Below are positions 11,301-18,868 of a stretch of 42,529 nt of DNA, in pieces; positions within the stretch are counted from its first letter, which is position 1, and every line of letters begins with the position of its first letter. The translations under genes and the position numbers were made by a program. A model generated the notes under the pieces. That model saw only the letters and a program-made list of their open reading frames with translations. It was not told the origin of the DNA and did no database searches. This DNA comes from Joostella atrarenae (GTDB lineage Bacteria > Bacteroidota > Bacteroidia > Flavobacteriales > Flavobacteriaceae), in the NCBI RefSeq assembly GCF_021764745.1, contig NZ_JAETXX010000016.1, positions 1-42,529 of the forward strand. The letters are read 5' to 3'.

Positions 11301-11425
11301 TCAGGTACTTCAATTGAAGGCATCAGAGAAATTGGAATATAATGGATAGTAACTATTCCTAGAATTGTCAAGGCTAGGGTAGTTATTAGAACAGCAATAG
11401 GTCGATAAATAAGAAATTTTAACAC
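8369..11425 (-). CDS. RND efflux permease (first of two)
   Basis: The 1018-aa protein is an RND permease of normal length: MLKFLIYRPIAVLITTLAL at TM1, first porter domain with VEEVVSKPLRRALMQV-like entry helices, TM4 motif GLMVDNSIIVIDNI, a second porter domain, and TM10 motif GIIINDSILKIDTI. This pattern is the hydrophobe/amphiphile efflux (AcrB-like) family, driven by proton flow across the inner membrane. It follows the adaptor lipoprotein gene by 14 bases and overlaps the TolC-like gene by 8 bases, giving a complete adaptor-permease-channel set. The substrate cannot be read from sequence; in this setting export of, or immunity to, a modified peptide is possible but unproven. Confidence 0.9.
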   Translation of the reverse strand: MLKFLIYRPIAVLITTLALTILGIVTIHYIPISLMPSIEVPEITVQVEVENLSNKEMEEVVSKPLRRALMQVNHLKDIKSQTFSGKSVIKLFFDYGTNLDYSFILVNEKVDIAMKDLPRNTERPKVLKSSTSEVPVYYLTFTLKNDIAIDDNGNITQEFLDFNLFVDQVIKRRIEQIPEVAMVDLNGLVSPVIAIKPYRNRLLSLGIGIEEIETAIRSQMNNLGTIQVKDQQYQYNLHLETGLQNIKDIQTIYIKKDNRLFQLSELAEISYKPENRNGLSLFNDKEAITMAVIKQGDSQMNEFKQELSYLIEYLKKDYPTIDISIIRDQAKLLDYAINSLFQSLLLGVFLSFCIMFLFMNNFKSPFLIGLSIPVSIAISVLLFNGIGISINIISLSGLIIGSGLMVDNSIIVIDNIHQYRERGSDITTACIEGTEEVIRPLLSSVLTTCTIFIPLIFIHGLAGEIFYEQAIAISVCLFVSFFVSIIVIPVLYRQFYINYSQTFKPKVKKRKFNYSLIYERFFLISLRKPHHVFLIFIGLLLIGTLSFFVISKERIPKLTSSEIALSIDWNEPITVDENRRRIVGLMKDVKSNLKNYNAQIGREQFLLQRGSNSVVSEANVYLEANSNQHLDELKLKIQEKIKQQFPRAIFKIKNVENIFNLLFENETYPLSAHISSFGDVMGTDFKMLQKLKEELENKLKTVSVQPVSWESQIVLLLDRKKMMMYGISYESIINSLKVSFNEKNVASLVTGQNVIPIIMGSNKNRISSVIKNTKISDEQENYYNLELFVSPVVTKNLSVLTAGKEGLYYPVNINEGKDEQKVMAQIKEVVSMFPEYQVTFTGDFFKNRALQYQLAFIFFITILLLYFILASQFESLTLPLIILMEIPVTIAGIFLFLFIFNISLNLMSMIGIIVTSGIIINDSILKIDTIIHLRKGGCKLIRAVLIAGKRRLKPILMTSLTTILTISPVLFLGGMGNELQAPLAISLIGGMIIGTLVSLYFVPLSYYYLAKTKEKDYV

Positions 11426-11439
11426 TTACTATTAATTAT

Positions 11440-12549
11440 TTATAACTTCAATTCATCTATTATAATATCACTATTGTGAGCCAGATTAATATTCCCTGAA
11501 ACAATAATAGTATCTCCCTTCTTAATAGATGCATTACTTTTTTCTGGATCAGCAATTATCGCATAAGAATCACTATTTTCATGGAGTATTTTCACATAGG
11601 TCCAATATGCTTTTTTGTTTATATATTTAAAAATCATTTTTTCATTCTGTCTTAGAATAACCGCCTCTTTAGGAACTATAAACTGATTTTTAATCTCTCT
11701 TTTTATATTCACTTCCACATTCATTCCTTCCATCAATTCTTTTTCATTTTTTATAATAGCTTTTACTTGAATTAAACCATTTTCTTGAACTATAGGATTA
11801 ATTTCACTGAGCTTTCCCTTATTCTTTTCATTCGATTCAAAAGCTGTAATTTCAACAATATTTCCGATTTTTACCTGATTGACCTCTTCTTCAGTTAAAT
11901 AAAAAACTACCTCAAAAACGCTGTCATCAATTATAGTCAAAAAAGGAACCTCCTCATTAACCTGATCATATTTTTTGAATTCGATATTTGCAATCTTTCC
12001 TTTGAAAGGAGCCTTTAATTTTGTAGAATTAAGTTCAAAGCTAGCGCTTTCCAAGTGGTTTTTTGCTTCCGAAAATCCAGAACGAATAGAAGCCATTTCA
12101 TAAATATTTTTAGGCACTTGGTCTAATTGATTTAAGTCGTATCCCCTACTAACCATCATGTCTTGGAATTCAAGTTCAGCCTTTTTATATGCTATTTCAG
12201 CATCGGAAAATTGTCTTTCATAAGTAAAAGGAGAGATTTGGGCTAGTATCTGCCCTTTGGAAACTAAATCTCCATTCTTAACAAAGATATCTTTAATAGT
12301 ACCGGACACCCTAAACATTAAAAAGCTTTTTTGAATGGCAACTAAATTGCCATTAGAAAGTAACTCCTCATTAAAACTTGATTTTTTAATTATTATAGCA
12401 TCAACATGTGTAATACCAGTAGAAACCACACTATCTGACTGAATTACTTTTTCCGTAGGTTCACTAGCTAGCTTTTTCTGCTTACATCCATAAATAACTA
12501 CTAAAAAAAGTAAAACTGTAAAAGCAATATTAAATATATTCTTTATCAT
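11440..12549 (-). CDS. RND periplasmic adaptor lipoprotein (MFP/HlyD family)
   Basis: From the Met codon at 12549 the protein is 369 aa and begins with a lipoprotein signal (FLVVIYGCKQ, Cys near residue 22). An upstream in-frame ATG at 12573 would add eight residues but overlaps the end of the decayed gene described at 12560, so I prefer 12549. The body shows split lipoyl halves (GTIKDIFVKNGDLVSKGQILAQ and LKAPFKGKIANIEFKKYDQV), a short coiled-coil hairpin between them, and beta-barrel/membrane-proximal domains (IIVSGNINLAHNSDI). It links RND permease and TolC across the periplasm. It is the first gene of the six-gene operon running down to 520; the operon promoter must lie within or upstream of the dead gene. 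Confidence 0.88.
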   Translation of the reverse strand: MIKNIFNIAFTVLLFLVVIYGCKQKKLASEPTEKVIQSDSVVSTGITHVDAIIIKKSSFNEELLSNGNLVAIQKSFLMFRVSGTIKDIFVKNGDLVSKGQILAQISPFTYERQFSDAEIAYKKAELEFQDMMVSRGYDLNQLDQVPKNIYEMASIRSGFSEAKNHLESASFELNSTKLKAPFKGKIANIEFKKYDQVNEEVPFLTIIDDSVFEVVFYLTEEEVNQVKIGNIVEITAFESNEKNKGKLSEINPIVQENGLIQVKAIIKNEKELMEGMNVEVNIKREIKNQFIVPKEAVILRQNEKMIFKYINKKAYWTYVKILHENSDSYAIIADPEKSNASIKKGDTIIVSGNINLAHNSDIIIDELKL

Positions 12550-12968
12550 AATATTCAATTTAAGGAGCTCCAAAAAATCTGTTCACATTTTTATAAGTGA
12601 ATAATTCTTCTCCAGTTTCCGGCGTCAGGTTCCTCAACCACAATAGAGCATTATAAGGCATCTTGTTATAACTTTGATTCTATTACCTAGAAGTGCATTT
12701 CTCCAATGATATTCATCTGTCATTCCAGTAAAATAATTCATCTAGACCTCCTAGTTTTATAAAATTGGCATCACTTCTTGGTAAATATTTAATTTGAGTT
12801 ACTTTTCAGTTTAATTTAAAATCCATACTTATCCATTTATGAGGTCATATTTGAAATATAATCTTAAAAGTATGTAAGAATTTACCATAGGAGGCTAAAT
12901 GAGAATTAATTTCAATGTTTATAATTTTACCTTTAATTTTTGTCCATTTGAAAACCAACTAAATATAT

Positions 12969-12977
12969 ACTACATAT
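12969..12977. repeat. 9-bp target site duplication, left copy
   Basis: ACTACATAT abuts the left IS end and is repeated exactly at 14289-14297 next to the right end. A 9-bp duplication is within the range for the IS4 family and shows a clean insertion. Confidence 0.85.
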
Positions 12978-14288
12978 CATTAGTGGGCACTTAAAGCCCA
13001 TTGATTTTCAGTTGTTTATTTTTTAGTTCATTGACATCTTTGTAATCGTGTTTTGTAAGTATCTCTCTTACAGGTGTTTTATCGAGTAGCGATATGCTCA
13101 GAATCTGTAAAATTTCGTAGATTCTCCGCTCCACTTTCAAGGTGTTCGCTATGATGGCAACCAAACAGTAAGCGATGATCGCACAGTAAATCTGGATTTT
13201 AACGGCATTTAGGGTCGTTCCCCAAAAGGACTTGATTTTTAAATGTTTCTTCATCCACTTGAAAAACAGTTCAACCTCCCACCGTTTTTTGTACAACAGG
13301 GCGATTTCGGAGGCGTCCAGCTCGGTATTGTTGGTCAAGAAAACAAGCTCTTTCTGTGTTTCTTCATCGTAATACTTTACCCGGCGCAGTTTGTCCGGAA
13401 AAGCCTTGCGGGAATAATACCCTTCTAATCTGCCTATCTGGTCATATTTCACGCCCGCGGTTTTATCGGTTGGGTTGGAGTACATCCGTTTGAACCGCAT
13501 GTTATCCTTGGCCCGGGTAACAAAAAAGGCTTCTTTATCGTGGAGCTTGTACAAGCGCTCAAAGTCTATGTAGGCCTTGTCGAACACATAAAAATCCCCC
13601 ATTTGAAAAGGGATGATGTCCATAACGTTCACGTCATGTAAACTGGCATTGGATATGTGAAGGAAACTCGGGATGGAAGTTTTTACATCATACAGCGTGT
13701 GGATTTTTATCCCGCCCTTGGCCTTCCTGAACTCTGCCCACCAAAACACGTTAAGGCAGAGGTCTATGGTGGTGGAGTCCAAGGCATATACATTGCCTTC
13801 GACATCAATCTCAAAATCGTTTCGGTAATAGCTCTTTCTGGCCTGTTCAATCAGGACGGCAGCAAATTCCTCAAAGATTTTGCTGCTGCGCTTTTCGTTG
13901 GCCTTGCCCAGGTTGCGCCTTGAAATTGATTTTCCGAAGCCCAGGTGGTAATATTTCGAGCGGTGGGCTTCCAAGCTCAGCATCAGGTCCCGCATACTCT
14001 CCCTGGAGGTCAGCTGGCCAAATACCATACAGAGCATTTGGTTCCAGCAGGTAAAGCTTCGCACATATTTGTTCCCATCGTGCTTTTTGAAAATGCGGTC
14101 AAACACGCGACGGGGCAAGAATTCGGTCAACTGAGCGAAAATGTATTTGCCTTGATTCATTGGGAGTGGATTTTGTAAAAGCAAAAATCCTAAACCCAAT
14201 TCAAATCGTCACCGTGTTAAAAAACGCCGTAACATTGATATACAAAGAATTTCAAAGAACTTAATTTATATTTTAGTGCCCACTAATG
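12978..14288. mobile_element. complete IS4-family insertion sequence, 1311 bp
   Basis: The element carries one full transposase gene (minus strand) between perfect 14-bp terminal inverted repeats CATTAGTGGGCACT (12978-12991) and its complement (14275-14288), flanked by the 9-bp direct repeat ACTACATAT (12969-12977 and 14289-14297). The base composition is visibly richer in G+C than everything around it, so it arrived from a different genomic background. It lies inside the decayed discoidin-domain gene. The intact ends, matching duplications and open transposase suggest a fairly recent insertion that may still be mobile. Confidence 0.92.
12991..14199 (-). CDS. IS4-family transposase
   Basis: The 402-aa protein has an N-terminal DNA-binding region of the DUF4372 type (LPRRVFDRIFKKHDGNKYVRSF) and a DDE transposase core: Asp141 in YALDSTTIDL, Asp207 in FYVFDKAYID and Glu310 in YKKRWEVELFFKWMK. 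The last stretch fits the IS4 signature Y-(2)-R-(3)-E-(6)-K exactly. All three catalytic acids are present, so the enzyme looks active. A more usual start may be the Met at residue 14 (MNQGKYIF, codon at 14158-14160). The stop codon overlaps the left inverted repeat. Its codon use is more GC-rich than that of neighbouring genes. Confidence 0.95.
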   Translation of the reverse strand: MGLGFLLLQNPLPMNQGKYIFAQLTEFLPRRVFDRIFKKHDGNKYVRSFTCWNQMLCMVFGQLTSRESMRDLMLSLEAHRSKYYHLGFGKSISRRNLGKANEKRSSKIFEEFAAVLIEQARKSYYRNDFEIDVEGNVYALDSTTIDLCLNVFWWAEFRKAKGGIKIHTLYDVKTSIPSFLHISNASLHDVNVMDIIPFQMGDFYVFDKAYIDFERLYKLHDKEAFFVTRAKDNMRFKRMYSNPTDKTAGVKYDQIGRLEGYYSRKAFPDKLRRVKYYDEETQKELVFLTNNTELDASEIALLYKKRWEVELFFKWMKKHLKIKSFWGTTLNAVKIQIYCAIIAYCLVAIIANTLKVERRIYEILQILSISLLDKTPVREILTKHDYKDVNELKNKQLKINGL

Positions 14289-14297
14289 ACTACATAT
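14289..14297. repeat. 9-bp target site duplication, right copy
   Basis: ACTACATAT directly follows the right IS end and matches 12969-12977 base for base. Confidence 0.85.
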
Positions 14298-14345
14298 AAC
14301 TTTTCATCATTTTCAATCAAAACATGAAAATCAGCATATAACATT

Positions 14346-16691
14346 TTATCTTTCCTTTTTACTCACGAAAAATTTAAATTCCTGACTTCCTAACAATCCT
14401 TCAGAAGACACTCCCTCTATATTTCCTATAAAATAGGTATTAATATCAGAGGTATAGAATTCCAACGTTGCTTTTCCATTACTATCTGTAATCACTTCAG
14501 GTGCCCATAGCAAGGTATTGCGATAATCAGCTATTGAGTCATTCTCCTCCTTATCATATTTAGGTTGATAGAACTCTTTATGTGTTTGATATCCATTCAC
14601 AATTACTAAATTAAATTTTTCTAATAGTTCTTTTTCTGTATAACTTGGATAGTGATACTCCACATATTGTGTCCCTTGTATAGTATAAGCAGTTTTTGAG
14701 TCGTTCCATTTAAAACCAATATATTTCATATATGTTTCTCCTTCCACAGGCTTTCGATTTTCTTCATGATTTACATGAACCTCACAATTTAATGTATTAC
14801 TATTACACACATAATCATTATTGATATTGAGTTTCACCAAACTATCGAGTTGACCAACATATTTATTACGAAACACATTTGCTTTTTTCCCACTTACACT
14901 CACTGCCTCAAGTGCTATTCCACCACTTAACTCAAATTCAGAAATCGGTTGCCTTTCTTCTTCCTTTTCTATAGCTAATGGGTAATTAATAATATGAAAG
15001 CCTTCTAGCTTTTTAAGCTCATCAAATCCATCTATGGTTTGAATAATAATTTTTTCTCCTTTTGATTCAAAATGTCTGATAAAAAATTGAGAGCCTAAAG
15101 ATAGATGGCTAGCTCCTGCATAAAAATCTTGATAGCGATCCAAGGCAATAAAAAACTTTTCTTCGCCTTTGTTTGGGTTAAAAGCCATAACCATTTGCTG
15201 ATCTGGTGATTCTTTTTTCTTTTTAACTGTATGTATTTTTCCTTTTATTCCATCTGTAAGAAAAACACGCTCTTTTTCTGCTTTCAGATTCTCTTCGTTC
15301 CAAACATAATTTCTCCATCCCTGAGTCAGCATTAAAAGATCCAAATCTCTTTTTCGATGTTTATTCTTAGAGTCAAAATAATATTGTGGATTGTATACTA
15401 CTCCCTTTAATTGCGTTGAAAGATTATAATGTGTCTTTATGTTTTTAACAGCTGCTTGGTTATTATAAATTTGATCATAAACACTTACTCCCAAATGTGC
15501 TTTTACTGGATTTCCTTCCATATCTAGAGACTTTATGGTTAGTATTGCCTTTTCTCTTGTTTGGTAGATTTTTTTAGTAAGTTCTGCTTGTATGTTTAGT
15601 TTTTTCCGTTGATTTACATATACCAAGCGTTCTGTTACAGGTTTCAATTCTTGATTAAACAAGGTTATTTCACATATTCCCTGTGGATATTCTGATATTG
15701 GTAATGCAATCTTTAAGGAATCTTCAAGATTCCCCATAGCCATAGCTTGAACAGTTCCCCTAACCTGCGCTCTTATATAAATTTTCTGAACATTCCTTTG
15801 ATTCGAAGAAACTTTTAAGAATAGAGAGTCCTCCGTCTGATTCCACACACTTAATCCAATCCCTTCATTTTTGATTGTTGGTAATTTAAAACGATTGGGC
15901 TGAGTAGTCAAATTCTCCAATTCAATATGATATGATTTGGATATATCGGGAGTAAACTGAAAGCTCCCCATACCTGCATGTGTACTTTTTAGTTTGAGTA
16001 AAACAGAATCATTTTCATAAAGCTTTCCTGAAATAGCCTGAGGCAAGCCATCGGACTTAACAGCTTTAAAAGCAACATTTGCTTTCATACCATCAATCAA
16101 ACTTCCACCTTCTGGAAAGGTTTGAAAATCTAGCTTCTTATCAGATTCTACAAGTGTACCAGTTGTATCTTTTTTTATAGTACTATTGACACTATTAATT
16201 ATTTTTATTTTTCTGACCGCATTAAATTCTTTGGTTGATTTAAAGAAAGAACTTTTGGAATACGCTTTTAAAAAATAATTCCCATTGGTAAGGGAGTCTG
16301 GAATAAATATATGACCCTTTGAAAAACCATTTGAAATTTGAAACTTTCCTTGCCATACATGTGCTGTATCATTTTCTTTAGATAATTGTACATATAAAGT
16401 ACTATCTATAACTGATGGCATTAATAAATGGGCATCTAAATTGTAAGCTTTAAACCACAGGTCTTCCTGAGGTTCATAAATATCCTTATTAGTCTGTAAA
16501 TATATTTCAGTTCGTTGGTGCTCATTGGACAATTCTTGATAATTATCCGCTAAATTATCTAACACAGTTGGAGATTGGGCTACAATCGTATGGTATAGCA
16601 TACATAAAATGAAAACTAGAACCTTTTTATTACTAAAATAAAAATTAACCCTATTAAAATTCCTGAAGTAAAATGAGGTTTTAGTTTTCAT
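14346..16691 (-). CDS. secreted MG2 (macroglobulin-like) domain protein, 781 aa
   Basis: An N-terminal hydrophobic segment (VLVFILCMLYHTIVAQ, about residues 24-39) fits an SPI signal peptide. Residues ~58-160 resemble the MG2 domain of alpha-2-macroglobulin-like proteins (RTEIYLQTNKDIYEPQEDLWFKAY-type opening, then NGNYFLKAY), followed by further beta-sandwich repeats (FPEGGSLIDGMKANVAFKAV; QIYIRAQ-like segments). The end (LLWAPEVITDSNGKATLEFY) is typical of Bacteroidota MG2/TonB-plug-like outer-membrane-associated proteins. No thioester motif was seen. It is the last intact gene of the NVEALA-like peptide operon, 14 bases after the CxxC lipoprotein gene. A paralogue of the same length lies at 35508-37853 in the lanthipeptide locus. 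Molecular role unknown. Confidence 0.72.
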   Translation of the reverse strand: MKTKTSFYFRNFNRVNFYFSNKKVLVFILCMLYHTIVAQSPTVLDNLADNYQELSNEHQRTEIYLQTNKDIYEPQEDLWFKAYNLDAHLLMPSVIDSTLYVQLSKENDTAHVWQGKFQISNGFSKGHIFIPDSLTNGNYFLKAYSKSSFFKSTKEFNAVRKIKIINSVNSTIKKDTTGTLVESDKKLDFQTFPEGGSLIDGMKANVAFKAVKSDGLPQAISGKLYENDSVLLKLKSTHAGMGSFQFTPDISKSYHIELENLTTQPNRFKLPTIKNEGIGLSVWNQTEDSLFLKVSSNQRNVQKIYIRAQVRGTVQAMAMGNLEDSLKIALPISEYPQGICEITLFNQELKPVTERLVYVNQRKKLNIQAELTKKIYQTREKAILTIKSLDMEGNPVKAHLGVSVYDQIYNNQAAVKNIKTHYNLSTQLKGVVYNPQYYFDSKNKHRKRDLDLLMLTQGWRNYVWNEENLKAEKERVFLTDGIKGKIHTVKKKKESPDQQMVMAFNPNKGEEKFFIALDRYQDFYAGASHLSLGSQFFIRHFESKGEKIIIQTIDGFDELKKLEGFHIINYPLAIEKEEERQPISEFELSGGIALEAVSVSGKKANVFRNKYVGQLDSLVKLNINNDYVCNSNTLNCEVHVNHEENRKPVEGETYMKYIGFKWNDSKTAYTIQGTQYVEYHYPSYTEKELLEKFNLVIVNGYQTHKEFYQPKYDKEENDSIADYRNTLLWAPEVITDSNGKATLEFYTSDINTYFIGNIEGVSSEGLLGSQEFKFFVSKKER

Positions 16692-16705
16692 AGAATAATT
16701 CTTTA

Positions 16706-17167
16706 TTATTGAATTTGAGCTTTTAATTTATCAAAGGCTAAAGAATTTTCTGGAGATTGGAATTCATGATCTATATACTGATTATCTTCCATTTTTATTA
16801 TGCATGGGTATATAGTATTATTTGTGGTTACCTCAAAAGAATTATCCTTGTCCAGATAAATATTATGATAATCGTCGAGATTAACTCCTATTTTCTTTTG
16901 TAAAATCTTTAATGATTCTATTTTAGTAAGTATAAATTTTATATGATCATTATTTATATTCTCTTTCATAAAGATTTCCCCTTCTTGGATACAACCTTTA
17001 CAACCTAGCCCTGGTAAGACAACTACCCAATCCGTAGAAGGTTTAAGTTCGATTTCAGTTAAGGCAGTTGAAAACTGATTTTTTTCTATTTCCTTTTCAC
17101 CCTCCTCACAAGAGCAAACTAGTATTATAAATATTATTATCGCAATAGGTATTCGAAGATGTTTCAT
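16706..17167 (-). CDS. thioredoxin-like lipoprotein with CxxC motif
   Basis: The 153-aa product has an SPII signal ending in LVCSC (Cys20) and a thioredoxin-like pattern: a beta strand WVVVLPGLGC leading into C56-K-G-C59, then a helix, and a later IYPCIIKM strand that could supply the cis-Pro loop. This suggests a periplasmic thiol-disulfide or thiol-sensing lipoprotein, though it is short for a full TlpA-type reductase. It sits 9 bases after the DUF4221-like gene and 14 before the MG2 gene, in an operon headed by a small secreted peptide with several cysteines, so that peptide is a reasonable candidate partner (inference). Confidence 0.65.
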   Translation of the reverse strand: MKHLRIPIAIIIFIILVCSCEEGEKEIEKNQFSTALTEIELKPSTDWVVVLPGLGCKGCIQEGEIFMKENINNDHIKFILTKIESLKILQKKIGVNLDDYHNIYLDKDNSFEVTTNNTIYPCIIKMEDNQYIDHEFQSPENSLAFDKLKAQIQ

Positions 17168-17176
17168 AGATATATT

Positions 17177-18358
17177 TTAAAGTTTTTCGGGAATAAAAAT
17201 TTTGAGGTTTAAGTATAATTCTTCAATGTCAGACTTTTCAAGGAATTCTATATTCAAACCTTCCTCTGTAACAAAAGAATTGTACCAGTTCCATTCTTTC
17301 CATTCCCCAATGATTGTTTCCCCTAAGTAGTTAAACTCCTTATCCATAACAATAACAGCTAATTCCTTTTCTTTAAACTGTGTGCTTTTTTTGGCATTTG
17401 GAATTGATTTTAATAAAAATCTATAATACACCTCTCTATATTTATCATAAAGTATAGCTGTATATTCATCGGTTTTTATAATATGTGATAATAGCTCTGT
17501 TCTATTAACGTTCTCTGGCTCTTTATCAATCGATTCTATAGTACCCACTTCATTACTTCCAGCATATACTTTAGTATAGTCTGAAGAATTTATCCCAGAA
17601 ATATAAAGTCGGTGAGAAATAGGGAAACTATATATAAAACGTTTATTAGCTACGTCTAGCAAAGGATATACATCTGTAAATATTTCACCTTCCCAGTTGT
17701 AATTATTACCATACAACTCTCGTGGATAATGATGCGTAAAATGGACTTTATTAGTTTTAAAATTAACATGGGATGTAAATCTAAATATGTCTACCATATC
17801 CTCAGGAACTGTTCTCATTATTTGACCAGTTAACATTAACTCATCATTTGTTGCCATTAATGGTATCACTGTTCTGGGTATGTATTGCGGATATTGAGAA
17901 AACCATGTTTTAGAATCTTCAACACCTCTTAATGAGATAGAATTGGAAACCCTTCCTTCCATATTGGAAATTTTCACATCTGCCGTACCCATATCATATA
18001 TGTATATCGAATCTTTATTTTTTATATAATACCCCATCGGATTTTTAATTGCATCCGGACCATTTTTATCAAATGTTATTTTGTTTGTAAATTGCGAAGA
18101 ATCATAATTATAATAATATATACTATTATTATAATTATTTAAAAAAGTAATTTCCCTAGTACCGGTAGAATCTTTTACTATTTGTATGTATTGTGGTTGC
18201 GGAGCTGTATCGCTGTCTAAAGAAAAGGATTTAGATCCCACTTCTACCAATTTGATTGAAGCATTGAGCTCCCCTTCTTTTTCATTTTTAATTTTGGCAA
18301 TACTCTCTGAACACGAATAAAAGGTGAAAACTATAATAATTCCTAATAGTACTCTCAT
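17177..18358 (-). CDS. DUF4221-like beta-propeller lipoprotein
   Basis: The 393-aa protein starts with MRVLLGIIIVFTFYSCSE, a lipoprotein signal with Cys16. The rest is beta-rich with recurring blade-like strands (REITFLNNYNNSIYYYNYD, DSIYIYDMGTADVKI, NKRFIYSFPISHRLYI, EYTAILYDKYREVYYRFL) and fits the DUF4221 family of Bacteroidota surface or periplasmic propellers. In many Bacteroidota genomes, proteins of this kind lie next to NVEALA-type small peptides, as here (91 bases upstream). No catalytic motif is seen. The family name is from pattern memory and not from a search. Confidence 0.62.
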   Translation of the reverse strand: MRVLLGIIIVFTFYSCSESIAKIKNEKEGELNASIKLVEVGSKSFSLDSDTAPQPQYIQIVKDSTGTREITFLNNYNNSIYYYNYDSSQFTNKITFDKNGPDAIKNPMGYYIKNKDSIYIYDMGTADVKISNMEGRVSNSISLRGVEDSKTWFSQYPQYIPRTVIPLMATNDELMLTGQIMRTVPEDMVDIFRFTSHVNFKTNKVHFTHHYPRELYGNNYNWEGEIFTDVYPLLDVANKRFIYSFPISHRLYISGINSSDYTKVYAGSNEVGTIESIDKEPENVNRTELLSHIIKTDEYTAILYDKYREVYYRFLLKSIPNAKKSTQFKEKELAVIVMDKEFNYLGETIIGEWKEWNWYNSFVTEEGLNIEFLEKSDIEELYLNLKIFIPEKL

Positions 18359-18390
18359 ATTTGATATTTTGATTATTACTAATATAAATA

Positions 18391-18429
18391 GGTCAGAGTA
18401 AAATAAGATTATAATACCTTACTCTGACC
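18391..18429. terminator. 11-bp inverted repeat between the small peptide and the DUF4221-like gene
   Basis: GGTCAGAGTAA (18391-18401) and its exact complement TTACTCTGACC (18419-18429) can form an 11-bp stem with a 17-base loop just after the NVEALA-like peptide stop. There is no long T run on the minus strand, so it may be a partial terminator or mRNA stabiliser that raises peptide expression over the downstream genes. That role is an inference. Confidence 0.45.
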
Positions 18430-18449
18430 AATTAAAAAATTATCTGGTA

Positions 18450-18683
18450 TTAGCCGAAACGACATTCGTTATTTCCTGGATCTCCAACACATATCTGACT
18501 TAATGTCAGGCACTTACCTCCGCCGTATGGAGTTGGAGAAGGACATTCTGCATTGGCAGTATTTAAACGAACAAGACTAGTTAAGTCAAGATCATTTGAC
18601 GAAGCAGATACTTGAGTATTTGTAGCTAAATAAATCCCCATAGAAAGTGTTAATACCCCTACGGTTCCTAATAACTTTTTCAT
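18450..18683 (-). CDS. NVEALA-like secreted small peptide, 77 aa
   Basis: The product has a signal-like N-terminus (MKKLLGTVGVLTLSMGIYLA), a Ser/Asn/Asp-rich stretch, the motif LNTANAE at the place where the family has NVEALA, and a C-terminal tail with cysteines (AECPSP, GGKCLT, SQICVGD, NNECRFG). This layout matches the NVEALA family of Bacteroidota exported peptides, whose function is not established. A palindrome lies about 75 bases upstream and a hairpin just downstream. It heads the operon with the DUF4221-like, CxxC and MG2 genes. The four Cys in the tail suggest disulfides, which fits the CxxC lipoprotein nearby. Confidence 0.7.
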   Translation of the reverse strand: MKKLLGTVGVLTLSMGIYLATNTQVSASSNDLDLTSLVRLNTANAECPSPTPYGGGKCLTLSQICVGDPGNNECRFG

Positions 18684-18757
18684 AATTTAATGGTTTTAAA
18701 ATTAATAATGATATTTTTTGCAAAGTCCTAGAGGAGACACTACTTTTGCCGAATGTC

Positions 18758-18785
18758 ATATGTTTTATATACTCATAAAACATAT
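18758..18785. promoter_or_regulatory. 11-bp palindrome upstream of the small peptide gene
   Basis: ATATGTTTTAT (18758-18768) and ATAAAACATAT (18775-18785) form a perfect inverted repeat with a 6-base spacer, between the O-antigen-ligase-like gene and the NVEALA-like peptide gene. There is no T tract after it on the minus strand, so an operator for a dimeric regulator is as likely as a hairpin terminator. Confidence 0.4.
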
Positions 18786-18868
18786 AAGTTTTAACTTCCT
18801 CTTCGTTATTGTACCGTGCTATGTCATAGTTCAAAAAATTTTAATGGTTCATAAATTTCGAATTTTAT

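Larger units (their letters stand above)
12560..14345 (-). pseudogene. decayed transglutaminase/discoidin lipoprotein C-terminus, split by an IS
   Basis: Reading the minus strand from about 14345 to 14298 and then, skipping the IS, from 12977 to 12560 gives fragments that align in order with the C-terminal discoidin domains of the genes at 520 and 23264. They are FHVLIENDEKLYVVYI (compare NHKVIINNPSKYQYVRYL), IKGKII, SYGKFLHTF, HKWISMDF (compare DGQWVGLNF), VTQIKYLPRSDA (compare VINSIVFCPRTD), DELFYWNDR (compare YELFYWDKQW), MPYNALLWLRNLTPETGEE and LFTYKN. Several stop codons and frameshifts interrupt it (stops after FKLN and after WNDR) and the Trp-Trp end is lost; the frame finally stops at 12560-12562. 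No transglutaminase core is present. It directly follows the MG2 gene ending at 14346. So this is a dead third paralogue later hit by the IS. Confidence 0.75.

Noticed and set aside
13243-14178. Plus-strand frames of 61, 88 and 77 aa inside the IS
   Set aside because: They are antisense shadows of the GC-richer transposase gene.
18592-18834. 80-aa minus-strand frame overlapping the NVEALA-like peptide start
   Set aside because: It runs in another frame across the palindrome and upstream region, with no homology or signal features; the peptide frame is clearly better.
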